Assembly: GCA_910588365.1 (NCBI GenBank)
Contig: CAJUQS010000098.1
Span: 1 to 6,817, forward strand
DNA: 6,817 nt
From: an uncultured Oscillospiraceae bacterium
GTDB lineage: Bacteria > Bacillota > Clostridia > Oscillospirales > Oscillospiraceae
Direction of reading: 5' to 3'
Part shown: piece after piece, positions 1 through 5,208 of the stretch
Numbering within the stretch: position 1 is the stretch's first letter
How the letters are laid out: each line of letters opens with the position of its first letter
Position numbers and translations under genes: made by a program
Notes under the pieces: model-generated
Database searches by the model: none
What the model saw: only the letters and a program-made list of their open reading frames with translations
What the model was told of the DNA's origin: nothing

Positions 1-25
1 AGAGGTAAAAAGGAGGGGAGGAAAA

Positions 26-175
26 ATGACGCGGGGCAAGGCGGAGGATGCAGGCGGGCTGACGCCCGCCAAAGACGACAACGCCGCCCCGTATCATTTT
101 GACCGCCGATCTTTACCGATTTTCAAGTGCGTCGACTATAAATGGCGGAATGACCAGCAGCGAGGGATTTTTTAA
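26..175 (+). CDS. Possible small hypothetical protein (49 aa), convergent with fliB
   Basis: A 49-codon frame opens with ATG at 26 and stops at TAA 173-175. An unusually purine-rich ribosome-binding region precedes it: AGGAGG at 11-16 and GGGGAGG at 15-21, the latter 4 nt from the ATG. The first ~22 codons mostly end in G or C, like the neighbouring genes; the second half is more mixed. The product would be hydrophilic and charged, beginning MTRGKAEDAGG, with one Cys and no signal peptide or membrane segment. I do not recognise it. It is the only plausible gene on the plus strand and ends 58 bp from the fliB stop. The good Shine-Dalgarno sequence is the main support. The frame is short enough to be chance, and the window starts only 25 bp upstream, so no promoter can be judged. 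Confidence 0.3.
   Translation: MTRGKAEDAGGLTPAKDDNAAPYHFDRRSLPIFKCVDYKWRNDQQRGIF
53..70. other. Perfect 7-bp GC hairpin
   Basis: GGCGGGC (53-59) and GCCCGCC (64-70) form a perfect 7-bp stem around a 4-nt loop. No T-run follows on either strand, so it is not a convincing intrinsic terminator. It lies inside the possible small ORF and about 165 bp downstream of the fliB stop. Nothing else structured was found in the 1-233 gap apart from weak 4-bp stems near 190-205. Confidence 0.35.
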
Positions 176-233
176 CGCAGTCTGGCGGAAAAAGGGCCGC
201 TCTTTGGGCGTGTTGACTTTTTTCATACAGGCT

Positions 234-1445
234 CTAGCCGCCCAGCAAAATTGCCATATGCGCCAGGGTGGCGCTGTCGTTCTGGAACAGCTCATCCCGC
301 AGGGCGGTCTGCCGGGCCCCGTTGTGGATCATGCCGCGGCTGGCAAAGACGATCAGGCGGAACAGCTCCGCCTTGTCCCCCGCCCCGCCCTCCCGGCAGC
401 TCGCCACGGCCATGAACCGGTAAAAGGCGTACAGGTTGCAGAAGCTGACGTAGCTCTTCCACAGCTCCTCTCCGGATTTCAAATTTGGCAGGTTCAACTG
501 GAAGAACAGGGACACCATCAGGTTCTCCATGAAATACTCACGGTCCTTGAATTTCTCCTCATACCGCTGCCGGGCCGCGCGGTAAGGAGCTGTGGGAATC
601 GTGACCTGGAGGGCATCCATCCGAAGCGTCACGCCCAAAGCCCGCGGAACCCCGCTCTGTATGCCGGCATAGTCCGCTCCCGTGGTCTCCAGGAGGTTCA
701 GTGTGCGGAGATTGCTCGTCAGGAACATAGCTAGGGCATTCTCTTCCTGAGGCAGGCCCGGGAGCTCCTCCGCCTCAGGCAGGGCACGGGCACGGGTCAG
801 CCACGCCGGAATATCCATCTCACCCTCCGCCAGCTCCCGCAGGGCAAAGCCTATCAGCAGAATCCGCTGCGGCAGCGGCAGACGGCGGTCCTGGAGTATG
901 TCAATACACCACTCCCGGATCGGTTGAAAAAACGGCACCAGAGGCCGCTCCCCCGATACAGTCAGGGTTCCCCGCTCCTTTTTCGGCAGGGGATCGGAGC
1001 GGAAGTCCACTCCGTCCGGCAGGTTCCACAGCAGCTCCAGCACTCCCTCACAGGCCGGACTCAGGCTCCGCTCCAGATATTCGGGCAGATAGGCCATTGC
1101 CCGGGGAAAAGCCCGGCAGACCTGCGGAAGTGCGGCATGATCTTTTTCAATCTGCAAGGCGCACAGCCCATCCTCCCGCAGGAGGGGGCAGTCGCCGCCG
1201 GACATATCAAACTCACCGTAGTAGTTGGATTCCTTGTCGCGGAGACGGCGCACCCCCTGCTCCAGGCGGTTGTTCAAATCCTCTGTCCCCTTCTGCCGCT
1301 TCAGAGACAGGTAGTCCTTTTTATCAAAGGCAATCCGCCAAGCCTTACAACAGGAGAAGCGGCAATCCGCCGCCAGACAGTGGAAATCGTCGTAGTAGGC
1401 AGGACGCAGGTCCTTGTTAATTTTAATGGAGACAGAGTCAGCCAT
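234..1445 (-). CDS. fliB: FliB family flagellin lysine-N-methylase
   Basis: This 403-aa protein matches the FliB family, which methylates the ε-amino group of lysines on flagellin in the cytoplasm before export. The family hallmark is visible at residues 17-45: YYDDFHC, then CRFSCCKAW and a following acidic/aromatic stretch. Cysteines fall at 23, 28, 32, 33, 86, 95, 110 and 132, including CPLLREDGLC (86-95) and VCRAFPR (109-115). From memory, work on the Salmonella enzyme links such cysteines to an iron-sulfur cluster. There is no signal peptide or membrane segment. Length is normal for the family and the C-terminus looks intact, so the gene appears complete. The ATG at 1445 has only a weak Shine-Dalgarno (AAAGG/GGCGG-like). 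The stop of the upstream Pro-Glu-repeat gene is 20 nt away, suggesting co-transcription and perhaps translational coupling. The likely substrate is the flagellin at 5209-6702 or another flagellin in the genome. Confidence 0.9.
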   Translation of the reverse strand: MADSVSIKINKDLRPAYYDDFHCLAADCRFSCCKAWRIAFDKKDYLSLKRQKGTEDLNNRLEQGVRRLRDKESNYYGEFDMSGGDCPLLREDGLCALQIEKDHAALPQVCRAFPRAMAYLPEYLERSLSPACEGVLELLWNLPDGVDFRSDPLPKKERGTLTVSGERPLVPFFQPIREWCIDILQDRRLPLPQRILLIGFALRELAEGEMDIPAWLTRARALPEAEELPGLPQEENALAMFLTSNLRTLNLLETTGADYAGIQSGVPRALGVTLRMDALQVTIPTAPYRAARQRYEEKFKDREYFMENLMVSLFFQLNLPNLKSGEELWKSYVSFCNLYAFYRFMAVASCREGGAGDKAELFRLIVFASRGMIHNGARQTALRDELFQNDSATLAHMAILLGG

Positions 1446-1465
1446 GGGTAATAAACCGCCTTTCT

Positions 1466-2638
1466 TCAGTTCGGGAACAGCCAGCCGGGCACGGACAGCT
1501 CCCCCGCCCCCGGATCGGCATCCGGGAGGGGCCCGGCAAACTCGCCGGGAACGGTGACATCCGCCGCCGGCTCATCTGCGGCCGGCGCATCCACAACCGG
1601 CTCGTCTGTCACAGGTACATCGGCTGCGGGTGCCTCCACAATGGGGGTGAACGAAAACACAAAGGTGGCCTGGATATCGTCCCCGGCCTGCCAGGGGACC
1701 ATAGGCGACACGGCGGCGGAGCCAAACAGGCGCAGAGCGCCGAAGCTGCAGGCCGCGCCGCCGGCCTCCAGGCGCAGGACATCCGCCTTAGCCGCGCTCT
1801 GGAATCCCACCATCAGCTGGTTGGTGCTGTCACTGTACAACCCGCTCCAGGACGGCTGGAAAGCAGGCTCAGGCACCGCGTGGAACTCCGCGTACAGGAA
1901 GATCTCCTTCACGGGGCTGTCCGGCATCGGCGGCGCGGCGGCGAAGGACACGCCGCTGCCGGGAGGCACGGTGCCCGTCACGCTGGCGCTGACCGACACC
2001 GGTATGGTACTGCGGTTTTCCAGGATCAGCGGCGCGCTGACAATCTGGTCGGTGGCGGTCTGGCCGTCCAGCTCCACCGGCAGGCAGTAGGGGTTGATGA
2101 TGACCTGTCCGGAGCTGGGGACCAGTACCTCGATCACCGGCGGCTCCTCCTCTGCGATGGGGATCTCCGGCGGCAGGGCGGGCACAGACGGCGTTTCAGG
2201 GTTCTCAGGATTTTCCGGTACTTCCGGCGTCTCCGGGATCTCCGGCTCAGACGGCTGGCCGGGGTTCTCCGGCACCTCGGGAACCTCTGGAATCTCCGGC
2301 ACTTCGGGGGTTTCCGGGATTTCCGGCTCTGCGGGAGGCAGGCTCTCCCCCGGGTTCTCCGGGTCGGTGGGAGTCTCCGGGCTGTCGGGTGTCTCAGGCG
2401 TCTCCGGGACTTCCGGCGTCTCCGGCACAGCGGGGTCCGCCGGTGTCTCTGCGGTCCCCTCCCCGCCCTCCGGCTCCAGCAGCCAGCCCGGCACCTCCTC
2501 TGCGGGGGGCTCCGGGGTCTGAACAGGATTCTGCTCCTCCGGCTGGGGGATCTCCCCCTCGCCGGCGAGGGCCGGCATGGTCAAGCTGAACGTCAGCGCC
2601 AGCGCCAATACGGCGATATATATCTTCCTCATTTTCAT
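1466..2638 (-). CDS. Secreted INPYxLP-domain protein with Pro-Glu repeat stalk
   Basis: The 390-aa product is read from the ATG at 2638, chosen because GGAG (2647-2650) lies 8 nt upstream; in-frame ATGs further upstream lack an RBS. Residues 1-25 are a signal peptide ending PALA. Residues 66-153 are a low-complexity Pro-Glu stalk with a three-residue rhythm (PET, PEV, PEI, PEN). Residues 167-333 form the domain shared with the next two genes upstream: VIEVLVP, INPYCLP (181-187), ENRSTIPVSVSASV (207-220) and VPWQAGDDIQATFVFSF (314-330). An acidic Pro/Ala tail follows. VPGWL occurs twice, at 49-53 and 383-387, bracketing the mature protein. There is no LPxTG sortase signal and no C-terminal membrane anchor. 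The mature protein has only two lysines (244, 284). I do not recognise a named family; a cell-surface structural or adhesive role is inference. It is probably co-transcribed with fliB. Confidence 0.85.
   Translation of the reverse strand: MKMRKIYIAVLALALTFSLTMPALAGEGEIPQPEEQNPVQTPEPPAEEVPGWLLEPEGGEGTAETPADPAVPETPEVPETPETPDSPETPTDPENPGESLPPAEPEIPETPEVPEIPEVPEVPENPGQPSEPEIPETPEVPENPENPETPSVPALPPEIPIAEEEPPVIEVLVPSSGQVIINPYCLPVELDGQTATDQIVSAPLILENRSTIPVSVSASVTGTVPPGSGVSFAAAPPMPDSPVKEIFLYAEFHAVPEPAFQPSWSGLYSDSTNQLMVGFQSAAKADVLRLEAGGAACSFGALRLFGSAAVSPMVPWQAGDDIQATFVFSFTPIVEAPAADVPVTDEPVVDAPAADEPAADVTVPGEFAGPLPDADPGAGELSVPGWLFPN
2180..2443 (-). repeat. Degenerate tandem repeat encoding (P-E-x)n stalk
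   Basis: Across about 260 bp the minus strand is a run of 9-nt-like units encoding Pro-Glu-Thr/Val/Ile/Asn. A 12-residue stretch, EPEIPETPEVPE, occurs twice in the protein (residues 104-115 and 131-142), which indicates internal duplication. Such stretches are prone to length change by slippage or recombination. The expected structure is an extended, rigid polyproline-like spacer outside the cell. Confidence 0.75.
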
Positions 2639-2654
2639 GTTATTTTCTCCGTTC

Positions 2655-2680
2655 ATACTTTTTCTTGAAAGAAAAAGTAT
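2655..2680. other. Perfect 26-bp AT-rich palindrome in the leader of the Pro-Glu protein gene
   Basis: ATACTTTTTCTT (2655-2666) is the exact reverse complement of AAGAAAAAGTAT (2669-2680), with GA between them. In the minus-strand transcript it would form a long hairpin ending about 4 nt upstream of the GGAG ribosome binding site. It could be a translational control element, an RNA-stabilising hairpin, a protein-binding operator or part of an interspersed repeat. No U-rich tail follows on the minus strand, so it is not a standard terminator in that direction. Confidence 0.6.
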
Positions 2681-2757
2681 CAAAAAGAACTTTACTGCGC
2701 TCTGACAGCTGCTGCAATTCCAAAATCTCCGCACGGTGACGGGAATTTTTTGTCAGT

Positions 2758-2803
2758 CAAATTAAAAGGAGCGCCGCGGGGCCGTGGACGGCCCGCACGG
2801 CGC
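2758..2803 (-). terminator. Intrinsic terminator after the second INPYxLP gene
   Basis: On the minus strand, starting 17 nt after the stop codon at 2821, GCGCCG pairs with CGGCGC (2798-2803 with 2771-2776) and an inner GGGCCG/CGGCCC stem (2779-2784 with 2789-2794) closes a 4-nt loop. A short asymmetric internal loop separates the two stems. The hairpin is followed by TCCTTTTAATTTG, a reasonable U-rich tail. It should end transcription of the upstream genes and implies a separate promoter, or read-through, for the genes at 1466-2638 and 234-1445. Confidence 0.75.
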
Positions 2804-2820
2804 TGTGGGGATTCTTGCTT

Positions 2821-3462
2821 TTATGGGGCGATTTCGGTTGCCTTGAAGGTAAAGGCAATGCTTACATCAATTCCGTCCGCCTCTGTCCACGGGGAACGGG
2901 GGGCCTCAACGCAGTCCCCTGTCAGACGGAACGCACCGTAGCTCAGCGGCTGGCCGTCCGCGCCCAGTGTTACGATATCTTTTCTGATTTTTGTTCCGGG
3001 CCGGATCACCAGATGCTTTTCATCACTGTATTTCTCATCCCAGGCGACAGCATCGGGGTCGTCGGCCGCCTGTATCTCAAAATAGATGAACGCCCGCTTG
3101 CTGGTCATCTCCTGCCCCAGGGTGGATTCGGAAAGCAGCCTCATATCGCTGCCCTCCTTGATAACTGTTTCGATACTCACGCTGACTTTCAGCGGCACTT
3201 CGCTCTCATTTTTAAGAGCGACCGGGTCGGAAATAATCTGATCGCCCACCTGCTTATCCTGAACAACCACCGGAATTTTATAGGGGTTGATCAGAACATC
3301 CATTGCTGGCGGAACGGTTACCCGGATTTCCGGAAGCCTGCTGCACACCGCTTCAATTTCCGTGGAAGCACGGTTGCCCGTCTCAGCGGCAGACGCCGGA
3401 CTCACCAGGGAGGCCAGCATCAAAAGAGCCATGAGCAGAAACAGTGGCTTCTTTTTTGTCAT
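2821..3462 (-). CDS. Secreted INPYxLP-domain protein, short paralogue
   Basis: This 213-aa protein starts at ATG 3462, with AAGGAG (3472-3477) 9 nt upstream. Residues 1-25 are a signal peptide: basic MTKKK, a Leu/Met-rich core, then SPASA before AETG. The remainder is almost entirely the shared domain: EIRVTVPP (45-52), INPYKIP (58-64), KNESEVPLKVSVSI (84-97), AFIYFEI (124-130), a K-x-L-like strand region, then GAFRLTGDCV (176-185) and PWTEADGIDVSIAFTF (191-206). It is the minimal version of the family, without the Pro-Glu stalk or Ala/Pro tails of its neighbours. There is no sortase motif or C-terminal anchor. Cysteines at 40 and 184 could form a disulfide; the paralogue at 3605-4384 has none. 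The function is unknown. A secreted β-sandwich-like surface protein is an inference from the alternating hydrophobic strands. An intrinsic terminator follows it. Confidence 0.85.
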   Translation of the reverse strand: MTKKKPLFLLMALLMLASLVSPASAAETGNRASTEIEAVCSRLPEIRVTVPPAMDVLINPYKIPVVVQDKQVGDQIISDPVALKNESEVPLKVSVSIETVIKEGSDMRLLSESTLGQEMTSKRAFIYFEIQAADDPDAVAWDEKYSDEKHLVIRPGTKIRKDIVTLGADGQPLSYGAFRLTGDCVEAPRSPWTEADGIDVSIAFTFKATEIAP

Positions 3463-3476
3463 AGGAGAGCTCTCCT
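3463..3476. promoter_or_regulatory. 14-bp palindrome overlapping a ribosome binding site
   Basis: AGGAGAGCTCTCCT is a perfect palindrome directly adjoining the start codon at 3462. In the minus-strand transcript its left half includes the GGAG of the Shine-Dalgarno sequence, so a 5-bp hairpin (AGGAG/CTCCT, loop AGCT) would hide the ribosome binding site. This could be simple translational tuning or chance. Confidence 0.4.
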
Positions 3477-3512
3477 TAAAAACGCTTACAGCCGAACAGC
3501 GCCTCTCTATTG

Positions 3513-3549
3513 CCAGGGCGTGCGGACCGTTTGCGGCCGCACGCCCCGG
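3513..3549. other. Strong intercistronic hairpin between two INPYxLP genes
   Basis: GGGCGTGCGG (3516-3525) and CCGCACGCCC (3537-3546) are a perfect 10-bp inverted repeat around an 11-nt loop, with two further C-G pairs outside a single A/C mismatch. On the minus strand, the direction of the genes, it is followed by GGCAATAG rather than a T-run, so it is more likely a 3'-end stabiliser, a partial attenuator or a processing site. On the plus strand a short GGGTTTTA follows. It lies in the 142-bp gap after the stop at 3605. Confidence 0.6.
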
Positions 3550-3604
3550 TGGGTTTTATGCTTCAGATGCCGTCAGTCCGGCCGCTGTCAATGGGATAGT
3601 TTGA

Positions 3605-4384
3605 TCAGGGAGCAGCAGCGGGAGCGGGAGCGAAGGTGTACGCAATCTTCACAGTGAAACCGTCATCGGTACTCCAGTCCTCTCTGGGAGACGCGACAAC
3701 GTCACCGGCTACGCGGATCAACGCGATGCTGCCAGTAGCGAACGCCTTAAAAGTGCCATCTGTGTCCATCGTAGCAGCATTCAGCGTAACAAAGTTCTCC
3801 TTGGTCTCGGTGCCCACCTTCACAAGGATGTCCTTATTCGCGTCATAAGCCTGTGTCCACGTGGAGTACTCAACAATCAGTTTGTCAGCAATCGTGTGAT
3901 CAGAGCTGGTGTCTGCCGCACCGGTTGTAGCACTCTGCTTTGCCTGCACATAGGCGAAGACGCTCTTTGCGGTAGTATCCGCAGTGAGGGCCTCGCTGGC
4001 AAACTTCATCGGGGTCGCAGTGGAACCACCGGGCAGAGCCTTAATAGCACCGGTCACAGCGGCCTTGACCGTCAGAGCAACACCCATCTTGTTCATAATT
4101 GCCGCCGTGGGCTGGGTCATGATCTTCTGGTTCTCGAAAGAAACCTTTGTAGTGTTATCGCTCTTGGTGACATCAATGGGAAGGCCGTAGGGATTGATCT
4201 GAGCGGCTCCATTCGCGGGGACCACCACGTCAATGGTAATCGGCGTGTACGTGCCGTTAATCTCGGTGGTATTGGCGGCAGCAGGGGCAGGGGTGCCGCC
4301 GGCGGCAAAAGCGGGAACAGCCAGGGACATGGCGAGAACGCCAGCCATAGCGCCGGAGAGAATGCGGTTCTTCAGGGTCTTCAT
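3605..4384 (-). CDS. Secreted INPYxLP-domain protein, Ala/Pro-tailed paralogue
   Basis: The 259-aa product starts at ATG 4384, with a perfect AGGAGG (4393-4398) 8 nt upstream, suggesting high expression. Residues 1-28 are a signal peptide: MKTLKNR, a hydrophobic core, then VPAFA. An Ala/Pro-rich linker precedes the shared domain at about 48-252: ITIDVVVP (49-56), INPYGLP (63-69), GVALTVKAAVTG (101-112), VFAYVQAK (142-149), GSIALIRVAGDVV (218-230) and DWSTDDGFTVKIAYTF (236-251). It ends in APAPAAAP. Compared with its downstream paralogues it has insertions around residues 150-165 and 200-212 and more lysines (17 in total). There is no anchor or sortase motif. The neighbours are the membrane protein upstream (55 nt gap) and the short paralogue downstream. 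The function is not known. It may be a secreted or wall-associated surface subunit; this is inference. Confidence 0.87.
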   Translation of the reverse strand: MKTLKNRILSGAMAGVLAMSLAVPAFAAGGTPAPAAANTTEINGTYTPITIDVVVPANGAAQINPYGLPIDVTKSDNTTKVSFENQKIMTQPTAAIMNKMGVALTVKAAVTGAIKALPGGSTATPMKFASEALTADTTAKSVFAYVQAKQSATTGAADTSSDHTIADKLIVEYSTWTQAYDANKDILVKVGTETKENFVTLNAATMDTDGTFKAFATGSIALIRVAGDVVASPREDWSTDDGFTVKIAYTFAPAPAAAP

Positions 4385-4413
4385 GGTGTTTTCCTCCTAA
4401 TGATTTCAGTTGA

Positions 4414-4443
4414 ATTATCCTTTACAGCGGATAGACAGGTCAC
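4414..4443 (-). promoter_or_regulatory. Possible σA-type promoter for the first INPYxLP gene
   Basis: On the minus strand GTGACC (4438-4443, 4/6 to TTGACA) and GATAAT (4414-4419, 5/6 to TATAAT) are spaced by 18 nt, upstream of the AGGAGG and ATG at 4384. The -35 overlaps the stop codon of the preceding gene. It is a plausible but weak match. No σD/σ28 flagellar promoter (TAAA-N15-GCCGATAA) was found here. Confidence 0.3.
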
Positions 4444-5000
4444 CCGTACACATGGAAATCCATGGTGTGCATGACCTGGTTTTTCAGAACCTGCTCGCCG
4501 GTCTCCTCATCGGTATCCACCTGGGTCAATGCCACATAGACCGTGTGGACGCCAGGGTCCAGCGCGTGATCCAGTGTAATGCTCTCAAACCCGCTGCCGG
4601 GAGGGACCAGACCAGACAGGAAAATCTGGTCTGTCAGCTCGGCATCGGCATAAATGGTCAGGAACATATCATAGATATTGGAATTTGAATTGCCGATAAA
4701 GCAGTCAAAATTGGTGCCGTCACTGCTGGTCGCGTCGTTCTGGTAATACAACCCAATATTTCCATCCTTGGCGTTGGCCATCGCCTCGTCCATGGCCGCC
4801 TGCAAAGAGTTCTGGTCTAACAGAACGGTGGCCTCCGTGGCATAGCCGATTTTGGGTACGCCCTCGTCGCCGATGTCTGTCGGGGCCGGGCGCGTCAGCA
4901 AAAGGACCACAACCGCCGCCAGCAGCGCGATGATTACCGCCGCCGCGATGATAATGACCTTGTTGGACAGGCCCTTTTTGTTTTCCGCAGGTGCTTCCAT
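4440..5000 (-). CDS. Single-pass membrane protein with extracellular domain
   Basis: The 186-aa product starts at ATG 5000, with GGGAGG (5008-5013) 7 nt upstream; the longer in-frame start at 5090 has no such site. Residues 1-14 are a short, basic, cytoplasmic tail. Residues 15-36 are one Ile/Ala/Val/Leu-only transmembrane helix with no cleavage site, so the protein should stay anchored with its C-terminus outside. A linker and a short helix-like stretch (64-78) lead to a β-rich domain at about 80-186: NIGLYYQND, FIGNSNSNIYDMFLTIY, then SGLVPPGSGFESITLDHALDPGVHTVYVAL (129-158) and a final FHVYG. The SG-x-PPG-x3-I-x-L-x4-L-x-PG-x-(H/Y) pattern resembles a small extracellular domain I recall in Firmicute surface proteins, but I cannot name the family. 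Adjacency suggests it anchors or assembles the three downstream secreted paralogues; this is inference. Confidence 0.82.
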   Translation of the reverse strand: MEAPAENKKGLSNKVIIIAAAVIIALLAAVVVLLLTRPAPTDIGDEGVPKIGYATEATVLLDQNSLQAAMDEAMANAKDGNIGLYYQNDATSSDGTNFDCFIGNSNSNIYDMFLTIYADAELTDQIFLSGLVPPGSGFESITLDHALDPGVHTVYVALTQVDTDEETGEQVLKNQVMHTMDFHVYG

Positions 5001-5043
5001 GATAGTTCCTCCCGATGATGAAAACGGTTGTTTCGCAGGATTC

Positions 5044-5071
5044 CTCCGGCGGGGAGAGCTCCCCGCCGGAG
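5044..5071. other. Very stable 11-bp GC-rich hairpin in the leader of the membrane protein gene
   Basis: CTCCGGCGGGG (5044-5054) and CCCCGCCGGAG (5061-5071) pair perfectly around AGAGCT, which is itself largely self-complementary. On the minus strand it ends 43 nt before the start codon at 5000 and is followed by GAATCC rather than a T-run. It may terminate weakly, protect the downstream message or belong to an interspersed repeat. It does not directly mask the GGGAGG at 5008-5013. Confidence 0.6.
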
Positions 5072-5157
5072 AATTGTCTCTAAATCGCATCCCCCGTCCC
5101 CCTCCGACACAAACCAGCGAAGCGTTTGTGGAGGAGAACGAGGAGCAAGGGAGCTAA

Positions 5158-5191
5158 GCGCAGTTTTCGCCGCAAGGCGGAAACGAAGCGC
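5158..5191. other. Imperfect stem-loop just after the flagellin stop
   Basis: GTTTTCGCC (5163-5171) and GGCGGAAAC (5176-5184) pair with one mismatch around a GCAA loop, and an outer GCGC/GCGC pair (5158-5161 with 5188-5191) extends the structure. It begins about 17 nt after the flagellin stop codon (minus direction), where a transcript end is expected, but no U-tract follows. A further 6-bp repeat, ACAAAC/GTTTGT, lies around 5106-5130 in the same gap. No gene was found between 5001 and 5208. Confidence 0.4.
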
Positions 5192-5208
5192 GCGTACTTT
5201 GCGACGAG

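Noticed and set aside
113..295. 60-aa minus-strand ORF (inner ATG at 226) overlapping the end of fliB
   Set aside because: No Shine-Dalgarno before either start, overlaps fliB out of frame, and no recognisable family; it may only be part of a repeat.
924..1451. 175-aa plus-strand ORF opposite fliB
   Set aside because: It lies wholly antisense to the conserved cysteine region of FliB, with no recognisable motif or RBS.
2170..2460. Repeat region considered as a CRISPR array
   Set aside because: The repeats are short, degenerate, in codon register and encode Pro-Glu; there are no constant repeats with unique spacers.
2094..2522. Plus-strand ORF with a collagen-like Ser-Gly-x repeat
   Set aside because: It is the exact antisense of the Pro-Glu repeat; the minus strand has the signal peptide, RBS and paralogous domain, while this frame has none.
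2639..2734. Upstream extension of the stalk-protein gene to 2734
   Set aside because: The extension reads through the palindrome, has no RBS and would bury the signal peptide; the ATG at 2638 has GGAG 8 nt upstream.
3586..3591. Perfect TTGACA (minus strand) as a -35 box for the short paralogue
   Set aside because: No acceptable -10 box at 16-18 nt spacing; the best hexamer matches only 3 of 6.
5001..5090. Upstream extension of the membrane-protein gene to 5090
   Set aside because: The extra 30 residues derive from the GC hairpin region; GGGAGG 7 nt before the ATG at 5000 decides the start.
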